In this document: positions 6,984 through 13,269 of the stretch, in pieces
Numbering within the stretch: position 1 is the first letter of the stretch
Layout of the letters: each line of letters opens with the position of its first letter
Source: Pirellulaceae bacterium
GTDB taxonomy: Bacteria; Planctomycetota; Planctomycetia; Pirellulales; Pirellulaceae
Reading direction: 5' to 3'
Length of the DNA stretch: 13,269 nt
NCBI GenBank assembly: GCA_013002105.1
Contig: JABDKS010000887.1
Coordinates: forward strand, 1-13,269
Notes under the pieces: model-generated
The model's database searches: none
What the model was told of the DNA's origin: nothing
Seen by the model: only the letters and a program-made list of their open reading frames with translations
Position numbers and translations under genes: made by a program

Positions 6984-6999
6984 ACAACATTCATGTTGT
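6984..6999. promoter_or_regulatory. Palindrome in the YTV 5' untranslated region
   Basis: ACAACAT-TC-ATGTTGT has 7-bp perfect arms. It lies 19-34 bp upstream of the YTV ATG and just before its ribosome binding site. As DNA it could be an operator; as RNA it forms a 7-bp hairpin that could set translation or protect the mRNA 5' end. No U-tract follows. Confidence 0.45.
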
Positions 7000-8019
7000 A
7001 AGGACGCAGCGTGCGACTTCACTCGAGCACCCGCCTGAGTGACTTGCAGCGATCTCCAATCTGCCAACGGGCCGCGGAAGGTGCCGCCCGTTTGCGAGAG
7101 TCCAGCCTTCGAGCAACGCAATGCGTATGGGAGGATGGGAGGGTCGCGCAAACTTCTCGCACGATCACAACAGATCTCGCTGCAGAAAATTCATCGTCTA
7201 CGCAACAATGATTAATCACGCAAAGTGGGGCGTCTTGGGAAAACTGGAGGTTTGCGGTAACCTTTCATGCTGGCATTTCGGTTTGTGACGGCCCCCGCTA
7301 GCGATGGTGTTCAGCCGCATCGCACTAGAGTCCCTGCAATCAGTGCAATCGGAACAGCGTGATCCATCCCCTACCGGCAACCGGTTGAATCCGCCGGAGG
7401 TTGCGATTCCAAGTTGCGTTTTGGATCAGGCAATTGGTGAAACAAGTTCAGCCTGCGCTGCGACGAACCGTTCATTGAAAGCGCGTTGAGTCGACTGGAT
7501 GACTTGTCCGACAATTGGTTGCGGCAATCGATTTTCACGCTCACCACACAGATCTCAGATGAGTTGCCCGCCGTGCAGGGGCCCCGCCGTGCAGGGACCC
7601 CGCCGTGCAGGGACCCCGCCGTGCAGGAACACTGCGTACGGCTTGTAGGGACGCATCCGAATCCTGTTCCACCTTCCGCATTGGGTGGCCGTCGATCGGA
7701 TCATCGCCCTATTCGTCCCACTCTGCTTTTCTCTCGGTCAGCGTGAACTCCCAGCCGGCTTGGGTTCACCAGTGCTGGACGGTCAAGGCGGGCGAGGGGT
7801 GAGAGGCCATTGCTGGACGGTTTATCACTCCGTGTCGGCTCGCCTTTGCGAAATGCAACTATTTTGGGCGATGACGGGACTTTTCTCGCATGCCGCGAAC
7901 TTTCTACAATCGTTTCGTCCTACAATTTCCCCCAGTGTCGATCCTGACTTTCAGTCGACAAACCTGTTGTCCGTAATGGGGGTCGGCCTCCAGGCGTCCC
8001 ATCGCAACCCAAATCATAT
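7000..8019. other. Spacer between divergent YTV and Rex-like genes
   Basis: About 1 kb without a convincing gene on either strand; frames of 60-112 codons lack domain patterns. It must hold the promoters of both divergent genes, which I cannot place. Visible structure: a 16-bp tandem repeat (7570-7627), an inverted repeat GTGAAC...GTTCAC (7743-7769) with partly paired interior, and a direct repeat TGCTGGACGGT at 7773 and 7811. Confidence 0.55.
7570..7627. repeat. 16-bp tandem repeat, about 3.6 units
   Basis: Units of GCCGTGCAGGGACCCC start at 7570, 7586, 7602 and 7618 (last one partial). The first differs by one base (GGGG for GGGA). Each unit contains the self-complementary run GGGNCCC, so the array can fold into small hairpins. 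Confidence 0.85.
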
Positions 8020-8793
8020 TTGACCGCGTTGACTGATCTGCCCCCTCACGGTGATCCCGACAACATCCCGCCCGACCCCGCAGACCCGAGCACGGCGGGA
8101 CCTGATGCGGCCCGCCCCAACGTTGCGGCGTCCGATGGTGTAGCACCCGACGCTGGAGCACCCGATCAGCAAAAGAACCTACCCCAACCTGCGGTCGGTC
8201 GGCTCAGTCTTTATTATCGCGAACTACATCGACTGCTCGACGGGGGAACCCAATCGGTTAACAGCCGAGAATTAGGTCGATTGGTTGACGTCTCGCCAGC
8301 CGTCGTCCGTCGTGACTTGAGCACGCTGGGAACGATCGGCCGACGCGGTGTCGGTTACACGGTGCCGCTGTTGATCGAAGCGATTGGGCAGGTCCTGGGG
8401 TCGGGTCGGCAATGGCGCGTCGTACTGGTCGGTGTGGGCTCTTTAGGCGATGCACTCCTGCGCTATCGCGGATTCGAACGTCTCGGCTTTGAACTGATTG
8501 CGGCCTTCGACGTTGCCCCGGCGCGGATTGGAACAGAGATCGGCGGAGTGCAAGTACGGGACGCATCCGAATTGGACGACGCGCTCAAGCAGCTCACACC
8601 GGACCTTGCCATTTTGGCTGTCCCGGCCGAAAAAGCAGCTGACGTTGCCAACCAACTGGTCGCTGGCGGAGTCAGTGGCGTGCTAAATTTTGCCCCGACC
8701 ACGCTGAGACTCAGCTCGCGTGTCGCCGTCGTCAACGTCGATTTGGCTAGCGAATTACAGCGTCTGGCATTCAGCGTCCATCACCCAAAATAG
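8020..8793 (+). CDS. rex: Rex-like redox-sensing transcriptional repressor, 257 aa
   Basis: A likely NADH/NAD+-responsive DNA-binding repressor of the Rex family, which in other bacteria controls respiratory and fermentative genes. A winged-helix domain (about 58-113) begins with PAVGRLSLYYRELHRLL and contains the recognition stretch VSPAVVRRDLSTLGTIGRRG followed by VGYTV. A Rossmann fold follows, with VVLVGVGSLGDALL (glycine motif 138-143), FELIAAFDVAPARIGTEIGG (157-176) and the C-terminal GVLNFAPTTLRL and NVDLASELQ typical of the family. Oddities: a Pro/Asp/Ala-rich extension of about 55 residues before the winged helix, which canonical Rex lacks, and the absence of any in-frame ATG, leaving TTG at 8020 (or 8029) with no clear Shine-Dalgarno. 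The true start could lie nearer the winged helix. I found no recognisable Rex operator (TTGTG-type palindrome) in the window. Confidence 0.85.
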   Translation: MTALTDLPPHGDPDNIPPDPADPSTAGPDAARPNVAASDGVAPDAGAPDQQKNLPQPAVGRLSLYYRELHRLLDGGTQSVNSRELGRLVDVSPAVVRRDLSTLGTIGRRGVGYTVPLLIEAIGQVLGSGRQWRVVLVGVGSLGDALLRYRGFERLGFELIAAFDVAPARIGTEIGGVQVRDASELDDALKQLTPDLAILAVPAEKAADVANQLVAGGVSGVLNFAPTTLRLSSRVAVVNVDLASELQRLAFSVHHPK

Positions 8794-8936
8794 CGTGTTT
8801 TGCCAACCAAAACTTGATCAACTCGTGCACACTAGGGTCCCCGAATCGATTGCGAGTCGGCCAATTTGTAGGCATCGATCCGTTTCAGCGGGCTTGCCAA
8901 GGCAGAGTGAACCTGAAAGAACTAGGAAAGCTCCTC

Positions 8937-8965
8937 TTTAGAGGTGGGCGATGACTTGCTAAGAT
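8937..8965 (+). promoter_or_regulatory. Candidate sigma70-type promoter of tRNA-Gln
   Basis: TTTAGA (8937-8942) and TAAGAT (8960-8965) are separated by 17 bp, with transcription expected about 10 bp before the tRNA 5' end. Matches to TTGACA/TATAAT are modest (3/6 and 4/6), so this rests mainly on spacing and position. Confidence 0.35.
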
Positions 8966-8982
8966 TCCGCCCAACACAACGA

Positions 8983-9054
8983 TACCCCGTGGTGTAATTG
9001 GCAACACAGCTGGTTTTGGTCCAGCCATTCTAGGTTCAAGTCCTAGCGGGGTAG
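8983..9054 (+). tRNA. tRNA-Gln (anticodon UUG)
   Basis: It folds as a full cloverleaf. The acceptor is TACCCCG paired with CGGGGTA (discriminator G at 9054). The D arm is GTGT-AATTGGCA-ACAC. The anticodon stem GCTGG/CCAGC holds loop TTTTGGT, giving TTG. The T arm is CTAGG-TTCAAGT-CCTAG. CCA is not encoded. It decodes CAA (and possibly CAG by wobble). Confidence 0.95.
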
Positions 9055-9087
9055 CTGATGGTGACACGAAGTCAGCAGACACTCAGA

Positions 9088-9137
9088 GCCGATGTCGGTA
9101 TCCCACAAAAAACGGGATGGCCACCATCGGCTTTTTT
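9088..9137 (+). terminator. Nested-stem terminator after tRNA-Gln
   Basis: The outer stem GCCGATG (9088-9094) with CATCGGC (9125-9131) is followed by six T. Inside it ATCCC and GGGAT form a second stem around an A-rich loop. It ends the tRNA transcript 34-77 bp past its 3' end. Confidence 0.75.
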
Positions 9138-9151
9138 GTTTGGTGACCAAA

Positions 9152-9183
9152 GTAGCCATCGCACCCCGTGTGATGAAGCCCGA
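9152..9183 (+). repeat. Diverged single copy of the interspersed palindromic repeat
   Basis: GTAGCCATCGCACCCCGTGT followed by GATGAAGCCCGA matches the 33-bp end sequence of units A-C with a one-base deletion and a degenerate hairpin. It lies 14 bp after the T-tract of the tRNA terminator, just as unit C abuts a terminator. Confidence 0.65.
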
Positions 9184-9356
9184 CTGTCGACACAGCATCG
9201 ATTGGATCAGCAAGAAACGAGCTGGCCCACCGTCGCTGGACTCTCCGAGGCCAGTCTCGATTGCATTAAATCGGTTATCACCCGTAACTGTTCGCGGGAG
9301 CGAACAACGACATTTCAGAAAATTCAACGAATCAAGAATTCATCACGATTCGCGTG

Positions 9357-9836
9357 ATGAAATCCGACGACCGTACGCGAGTTTCAAACTTGAGCAACAA
9401 ACTCAACCCGTACCAATCGCCTCGGTCGGTGGATGCTGTCGATTCGTGGTGGACCCGATTACGACGACGTCTATTCCGGATTCGAGTCGATCGTCCGCCC
9501 GTTTTTGCAAACGGCGAAGCGATCATTTGTCATGGCCTCGCGTTCTTCATCGACCCCGATAACGCATCGGTCCTGTATGCGGCGTCTCCTTCGTCGGTTC
9601 ATACGCCGCAGCGTATGAACCTGGTGGTTGCGGAAGCGATTCGTGTTTTACCCACCTTCTTGGCGGATCACCCAAAACTGCACGCACAACTGCGCAGCCG
9701 CAAACTGATCGTGCGATTGATTGACAGCTACGAGTGCAAACAATCCGAGTATCAACGCGAAGTTGCTTTGGAGTGGGACATTCTCGATGCGGTCCTAAGA
9801 GATGCCCCGCTTGACGAGGCCCTCGACGTCACGTGA
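9357..9836 (+). CDS. Hypothetical protein, 159 aa, with an NPYQSP motif
   Basis: I do not recognise a functional domain. The frame reads MKSDDRTRVSNLSNKLNPYQ-SP, then a basic patch WWTRLRRRLFRIRV (31-44), then a compact core with GLAFFIDPDNASVLYAA (60-76), NLVVAEAIRVLPTFLADHP (88-106) and a Leu/Arg-rich helix LRSRKLIVRLIDSYE (112-126). The N-terminal NPYQSP is a short motif I associate with many planctomycete proteins. No signal peptide is visible, so it is probably cytoplasmic. ATG at 9357 is chosen; GTG at 9354 is directly upstream and neither has a clear ribosome binding site. Its last 85 bp overlap the 3' end of the convergent hydrolase gene. Confidence 0.62.
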   Translation: MKSDDRTRVSNLSNKLNPYQSPRSVDAVDSWWTRLRRRLFRIRVDRPPVFANGEAIICHGLAFFIDPDNASVLYAASPSSVHTPQRMNLVVAEAIRVLPTFLADHPKLHAQLRSRKLIVRLIDSYECKQSEYQREVALEWDILDAVLRDAPLDEALDVT

Positions 9837-10816
9837 GTTGATTGCATCTGGGAACGCAGTTCTTCAACGATGCGACCAATCGCTTGACGCACCAGGTCGT
9901 GGCCGACGCTGGGAATCTTGACAACGCGGATGTTCGGATTGACCCGCGACCACCGATCGGCACCGGAGACGTGCAAGATCCGATCTTCGCTGCCCCATAG
10001 GACGACCGTTGGGACTTTCAACGCAGCAACCTGTTGCTCGAATGTCGATACAGAAGCAGGATCGAACAATTGTGCAAATATCACGTCATGCAACTCGGCA
10101 CGCTCGCGCCCGCCGGCGATCACGGCCCGCAAGGCGAAATCGGGGATATCCAACCGATCGTGAAAATTCAAATGTAGGACGCGACCAAATTCTTCACGAT
10201 TCCGATAGGTCAGCGGGTTGTCGTCGCCCGAGGCGATCAGTCGTTCTAATTCACTCGCTTCCTCCCCGGGCAAGCCGGCCGGGGCGAGCAACGTCAATGT
10301 CCGTACTTGGTCGGACGAGGATGCTGCCAATTTGGTGGCCAACATCCCGCCCATCGAATAACCGACCAAGTGAACCGAATCAACATTCAACTGTTCAATC
10401 AAGCGGCTCAACGTCCGGACATAAAACGCTGCTGTGTAATCGCCATCACGACGAATTGCTGTTTCACCAAAACCCGGTAGATCGACTGCGACGACGCGAT
10501 AATCGCTGGTGAGTCCCGACGCCAACTCCAGAAAACTGTCTTTGCTGTCGCCGAACCCGTGGACCAACAGAATCGTTTCTCTCTGCACGCCCTCGGTGTG
10601 GGAATCGATGACAGGCAGATTCCAGTCGTCCACTTTGACCCAGTAGTGATCGAATCCAGCGTTGGAACGTTGAACCGCGATCGCGACGTTCAGCAAAACA
10701 CGCGGATAGGCGACGTAGATAATCGCAAACGCCGCGATCAGCAACGCAAGGAAACCGCCGACCGCCAACCACCGACTGCGTCGTTTTCTGCAATGTGATT
10801 CGCCCTGTGACTTCAT
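9752..10816 (-). CDS. Membrane-anchored alpha/beta-hydrolase, 354 aa
   Basis: A serine hydrolase of the MhpC-like alpha/beta fold; the substrate is unknown (ester, epoxide or C-C bond are all possible). Start at ATG 10816, with AAAGGA upstream at good spacing; a GTG start at 10855 is less likely. An N-terminal basic stretch is followed by a membrane segment (about 17-37, WLAVGGFLALLIAAFAIIYV), so the catalytic domain is probably held outside the cytoplasmic membrane. Oxyanion motif HGFGDS is at 86-91, nucleophile Ser154 in GYSMGG, Asp278 in WGSEDR and His306 in VGHD: a complete triad in the expected order. The last ~30 residues (from MQSTHVTSRASSSGA) are low-complexity and arise where the gene overlaps the opposite-strand hypothetical gene, so they are probably an added tail. 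It starts 75 bp after the dienelactone-hydrolase-like gene on the same strand. Confidence 0.85.
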   Translation of the reverse strand: MKSQGESHCRKRRSRWLAVGGFLALLIAAFAIIYVAYPRVLLNVAIAVQRSNAGFDHYWVKVDDWNLPVIDSHTEGVQRETILLVHGFGDSKDSFLELASGLTSDYRVVAVDLPGFGETAIRRDGDYTAAFYVRTLSRLIEQLNVDSVHLVGYSMGGMLATKLAASSSDQVRTLTLLAPAGLPGEEASELERLIASGDDNPLTYRNREEFGRVLHLNFHDRLDIPDFALRAVIAGGRERAELHDVIFAQLFDPASVSTFEQQVAALKVPTVVLWGSEDRILHVSGADRWSRVNPNIRVVKIPSVGHDLVRQAIGRIVEELRSQMQSTHVTSRASSSGASLRTASRMSHSKATSR

Positions 10817-10891
10817 GCCAATCCTTTGCCAATGACGCACGGTTGACTCGAACACGCGCGACCAATTTGCACCGTTTTGTCCGCGAAACGG

Positions 10892-11680
10892 CTATGACGC
10901 CGAACTCCCGAACAGCTCAGCGAAAAACGATTGCATCGCCCGCCACGATCGCTTGTCTGCCTTTTCGTTGTACGCTGCGCCGCGTGAGTTGTCGTCGCCA
11001 GCCATCGGTTGTGTGAATGAATGGACGGCGCCGGCATAATAAATCATTTGCCAATCGACATTGGCCTTGTTCAATTCCTCTTTCATCGCGTCGATGTCTT
11101 TGGTCGGCACGAAGGGATCGTCGGCACCGTGGCAGATCAACAGTTTCGCTTGAATATTCTTGCCATCCTCGGGTGATGGAGAATCGAGACCGCCGTGGAA
11201 ACTAACCACACCTGAGACGTCAGCACCACTGCGCGCCAGTTCCAAGACTCCCGTACCCCCGAAGCAATAGCCGATCGCCGCGATCTGATCTTTGTCAACG
11301 TGGGTTTGTTGGCGTAGTTGCTCCAAGCCCAACTTTAACCGCCGCCGATACAGTTCACGATCCTTTTTGTAGATCCCCGCCATTTGTCCCGCCGCCTGCG
11401 GACCATCCGGACGAACACCTTTGCCATAGATGTCCAACGCAAACGCGACGTAACCGAGTTCGGCCAACTGACGACACCGCCGTTGTTCGTATTCCGTCAT
11501 CCCCATCCATTGATGGACTACCAGAACACCTGGAACACTGTCGGTTAGCTCCGAGTCCCATGCGACAAAACCTTCCAGCGCAACATCGCCATCGTTGTAC
11601 TCGACGAGCTTCGTTTGAATCTCGGCATGAGCCGACGAGAGCACACCGACGACAAGAATGAGTGACATCATGTATCGCAT
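10892..11680 (-). CDS. Exported dienelactone hydrolase family protein, 262 aa
   Basis: An alpha/beta-hydrolase of the dienelactone hydrolase (DLH) family. Classic members cleave dienelactones in chloroaromatic breakdown, but exported ones are of unknown substrate. The ATG at 11680 gives a signal peptide, MRYMMSLILVVGVLSSAHA; a longer start at 11749 would place a leader before it. DLH hallmarks: VVHQWMGMTEYEQRRCRQLA (54-73) near the oxyanion site, ALDIYGKG (81-88), nucleophile Cys139 in GYCFGG (where lipases have Ser), Asp187/188 in HGADDPF and His220 in GAVHSF. Length is typical for the family. No strong Shine-Dalgarno is visible. The next gene downstream on this strand is another alpha/beta-hydrolase, 75 bp away, so the two may be co-transcribed. 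Confidence 0.88.
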   Translation of the reverse strand: MRYMMSLILVVGVLSSAHAEIQTKLVEYNDGDVALEGFVAWDSELTDSVPGVLVVHQWMGMTEYEQRRCRQLAELGYVAFALDIYGKGVRPDGPQAAGQMAGIYKKDRELYRRRLKLGLEQLRQQTHVDKDQIAAIGYCFGGTGVLELARSGADVSGVVSFHGGLDSPSPEDGKNIQAKLLICHGADDPFVPTKDIDAMKEELNKANVDWQMIYYAGAVHSFTQPMAGDDNSRGAAYNEKADKRSWRAMQSFFAELFGSSAS

Positions 11681-11967
11681 AGCTATGAAATCCAGTTGAA
11701 CCGTGGGCGCGTGTGATAGACCTGACGCAATTGGCATCGGCACAATCATCGTTTTGAGCGATTCAGCTCAATCGAACAAGCCTCCTATGCCTCAAAATCT
11801 CGAATTACGCATTTGGTAACCAACGCCTGCTTTCTGCAGTCCATTGGTAGGGCCGATTCCACCGGACGAAATCAACACAATGCAAACTTGCGAGTTGCCC
11901 GATACCAACCTCGCATGTGGAGCTCTGAATTGTGATACAAAAGATGCTATCACCGCGAGGCCCAACG

Positions 11968-12579
11968 ATGAGCGACGAAATCACACTCGAAATTTTCTCC
12001 GACTACATCTGACCGTGGTGCTATCTCTGCACCGTGCGTGTGGAACGACTCGTCCAGAAATATCACATCCGAGTAAAGGTCATACAGTTCCCGTTGCATC
12101 CCGACACGCCGCAGGACGGATTGTCGTTGGATCAGCTATTCGCCGGGCGTGACATTGATGTGCCAGCGATGAATTTGGCGATGCAACGGCGAATGGCTGC
12201 CGAGAGTCTCCCTTACGGTGATCGCACGATGACCTTCAACAGTCGGCTCGCACAAGAGCTTGCGAAGTGGGGCGAGTCGCAACCCGGGGGCGCGGCGATC
12301 CACGACGCCCTGTTCCGAGCCTACTTTGTTGACGGCATCAACATTGCAATCATCGACAATCTTGTAGCGTTGGCCAATCGAATCGGTCTCGATAGTGATC
12401 AGGCTACCGAAGTGCTGCGGTCGCGTCGAATGTCAAAAGCGGTCGACGCCGATTGGCAACGCGCCAGGCAGTTAGGCGTCACCGGCGTTCCAACCTTTAT
12501 GGTCAAGGACCAAGTCGCGGTTGGCGCACAACCGTATGAGATGCTGGAAAAGCTGATCAACAACGCCGATGCAAAGTAA
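11968..12579 (+). CDS. DsbA/FrnE-like thiol oxidoreductase with in-frame TGA at the catalytic Cys (possible selenoprotein), 203 codons
   Basis: Thioredoxin-fold DsbA family, closest in pattern to FrnE-type cytoplasmic oxidoreductases. The ATG at 11968 is preceded by GAGG at 7-nt spacing and gives MSDEITLEIFSDYI, then TGA (12010-12012) as codon 15, then PWCYLCTVRVERL. FrnE-like proteins have CPWC here, so TGA sits exactly at the first, nucleophilic cysteine and the motif becomes UPWC if read as selenocysteine. Downstream the frame is intact for 188 codons: the helical insertion (about 60-165) and the cis-proline motif GVTGVPTF (170-177, Pro175) are present. There is no signal peptide, so it is probably cytoplasmic. 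Alternatives: a fresh nonsense mutation (TGC or TGT to TGA), a sequencing error, or initiation at GTG 12034, which would give a protein without an active site. A hairpin follows the TGA at 12014-12036 but is not canonical. Family call is firm; the selenocysteine reading is inference. Confidence 0.75.
12014..12036 (+). promoter_or_regulatory. Hairpin directly after the in-frame TGA (possible SECIS-like element)
   Basis: CGTGGTGC and GCACCGTG form an 8-pair stem (six Watson-Crick, two G-T) around a 7-nt loop TATCTCT, starting 2 nt after the TGA. Bacterial SECIS hairpins lie just downstream of the UGA inside the coding sequence, but their loop is usually farther away (roughly 16-37 nt, as I recall) with a G near its start, which this one lacks. 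A second, bulged hairpin TGGA(A)CG-ACT-CGTCCA at 12041-12056 is at a more typical distance. Confidence 0.35.
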
Positions 12580-12774
12580 TCCTGGCCCGGATCGATAGGG
12601 TGCTCGGGTAACCGGTAAACCTTGCGCAACTGATTCGTGCGGCATTAACGTGCCGCGGGGTAGATCGAACGAACCGCAATAGCCGATTTAACCGTTGAAG
12701 GCGGAACAGTGGTCGAAATTCGATCGACCGTGCGAATCCGCGCATTTCGACGTTCTCTAACACACCCCGGTTTG

Positions 12775-13269
12775 ATGTCAAAACGAAATCGCGCCCACTG
12801 GCTTTGTCTATTTGCAGCAGCAGTCAGTTTTCAGTTCTTGTTCTCGGTTGCGGCTCAATCGTCCGAGACGCTCCATGATGACGTCGAAGAACGTCTGGCG
12901 CGACTGGAGGCCGAATGGTACGCCCTGAAATCTCAGTCCACACTCTGCGCGAGTAATTCCCGTGACCAACAATCATGTTCGTCACGATGCTCCGACGCCG
13001 GACTGTACGCGGGAGCCGGCGTCGTTTTTGCGAAGCCACATTTCAAAGAGTCGTTTCAATATTCGCAGATCAATTTTGGCACTGGCGAGCAATCGTTGGT
13101 CCCGTTCTCGTATGACTATGACGCGACACCCAGTACTTGGCTCGGCTACCGATCGTCCAACGGATTGGGAATCCTCGTTGACTACTGGCAATTCGATCAC
13201 GCCGGCAATCGCGCGACCGCAGTATCCGATGGCGTCAACATTTACACGGCCAACGCAACGACCGTGATT
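12775..13269 (+). CDS. Outer-membrane beta-barrel type protein, 5' 165 codons (cut by window end)
   Basis: The frame stays open to the end of the window, so only the N-terminal part is visible. ATG at 12775 gives a signal peptide (MSKRNRAHWLCLFAAAVSFQ, then FLFSVAAQS, cleavage near 28). A short charged, coiled-coil-like helix follows (DDVEERLARLEAEWYALKSQ, 35-54), then a Cys-containing linker, then the start of a barrel: DAGLYAGAGVVFAKPHFKES (74-93), FSYDYDATPSTWLGYRSSNG (111-130) and GILVDYWQFDH (132-142). This layout resembles planctomycete barrel proteins of the Lpg1974/BBP7 kind, but too little is visible to choose. There is no obvious Shine-Dalgarno. It begins 195 bp after the DsbA-like gene on the same strand; a hairpin GCGGCA-TTAACG-TGCCGC at 12639-12656 lies between them without a T-tract. 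Confidence 0.7.
   Translation, partial: MSKRNRAHWLCLFAAAVSFQFLFSVAAQSSETLHDDVEERLARLEAEWYALKSQSTLCASNSRDQQSCSSRCSDAGLYAGAGVVFAKPHFKESFQYSQINFGTGEQSLVPFSYDYDATPSTWLGYRSSNGLGILVDYWQFDHAGNRATAVSDGVNIYTANATTVI

Noticed and set aside
5391..7001. A 536-codon open frame on the plus strand opposite the YTV gene
   Set aside because: It is the antisense shadow of the 48-bp YTV repeats: the repeats keep the opposite frame open, its sequence is repetitive, and there is no ribosome binding site or domain.
7304..8023. Overlapping plus-strand frames of 61-112 codons upstream of the Rex-like gene, the last ending in a TTGA overlap with its start
   Set aside because: They pass through the 16-bp tandem repeat or unstructured sequence and do not resemble proteins; the TTGA overlap is probably chance.
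8797..8813. Hairpin GTTTTG-CCAAC-CAAAAC just after the Rex-like stop codon as a terminator
   Set aside because: The stem is AT-rich and no T-tract follows; too weak to call.
12034..12579. The DsbA-like gene as a shorter protein starting at GTG 12034
   Set aside because: This start would remove the first beta-strand and the entire active-site motif, while the ATG at 11968 has a good ribosome binding site and encodes exactly the expected N-terminus.

Overview
The window looks like a piece of a Rhodopirellula/Pirellulales-type planctomycete chromosome. The basis is the set of families I recognise by reading: a YTV-repeat protein, a BBP7-type outer-membrane barrel, an exported DUF1573 protein, an 'NPYQSP' small protein and a Rex-like regulator. 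Long intergenic spacers carrying interspersed palindromic repeats fit the same picture. No database search was run; family names come from motifs and overall resemblance.

Layout. Bases 1-79 hold the possible start of a minus-strand gene that leaves the window. Bases 196-687 hold three neighbouring REPIN/MITE-like units of about 150-167 bp, each opened by the same 33-bp palindromic end; the last abuts the terminator of the next gene. A minus-strand BBP7-like barrel (776-2368), an exported DUF1573 protein (3225-4238) and a large Cys-rich YTV-repeat cell-surface protein (5139-6965) follow. They are separated by 0.8-0.9 kb spacers with terminators, palindromes, single copies of the 33-bp repeat and two minisatellites (17 bp and 16 bp). 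The plus strand then carries a Rex-like NAD(H)-responsive repressor (8020-8793), tRNA-Gln(UUG) with its own terminator (8983-9137) and a small hypothetical gene (9357-9836). The last overlaps tail-to-tail with a membrane-anchored alpha/beta hydrolase (9752-10816). That hydrolase lies 75 bp downstream of, and on the same strand as, an exported dienelactone-hydrolase-like protein (10892-11680), so the pair may be an operon.

The most striking locus is 11968-12579, a DsbA/FrnE-like thiol oxidoreductase. Its first active-site cysteine codon is replaced by an in-frame TGA, giving U-P-W-C instead of C-P-W-C. The reading frame on both sides, the second catalytic Cys and the cis-Pro motif are intact, and a hairpin follows the TGA directly. 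This is either an undescribed selenocysteine-containing DsbA-family protein or a single-base nonsense allele. The window ends inside a plus-strand outer-membrane-type protein (12775 onward).

Functional theme: most of the exported products concern the cell envelope (porin-like barrels, YTV wall protein, DUF1573 protein, exported hydrolase). Two others, the Rex-like repressor and the thiol/selenol oxidoreductase, concern redox state. I see no phage, CRISPR or complete transposon genes.
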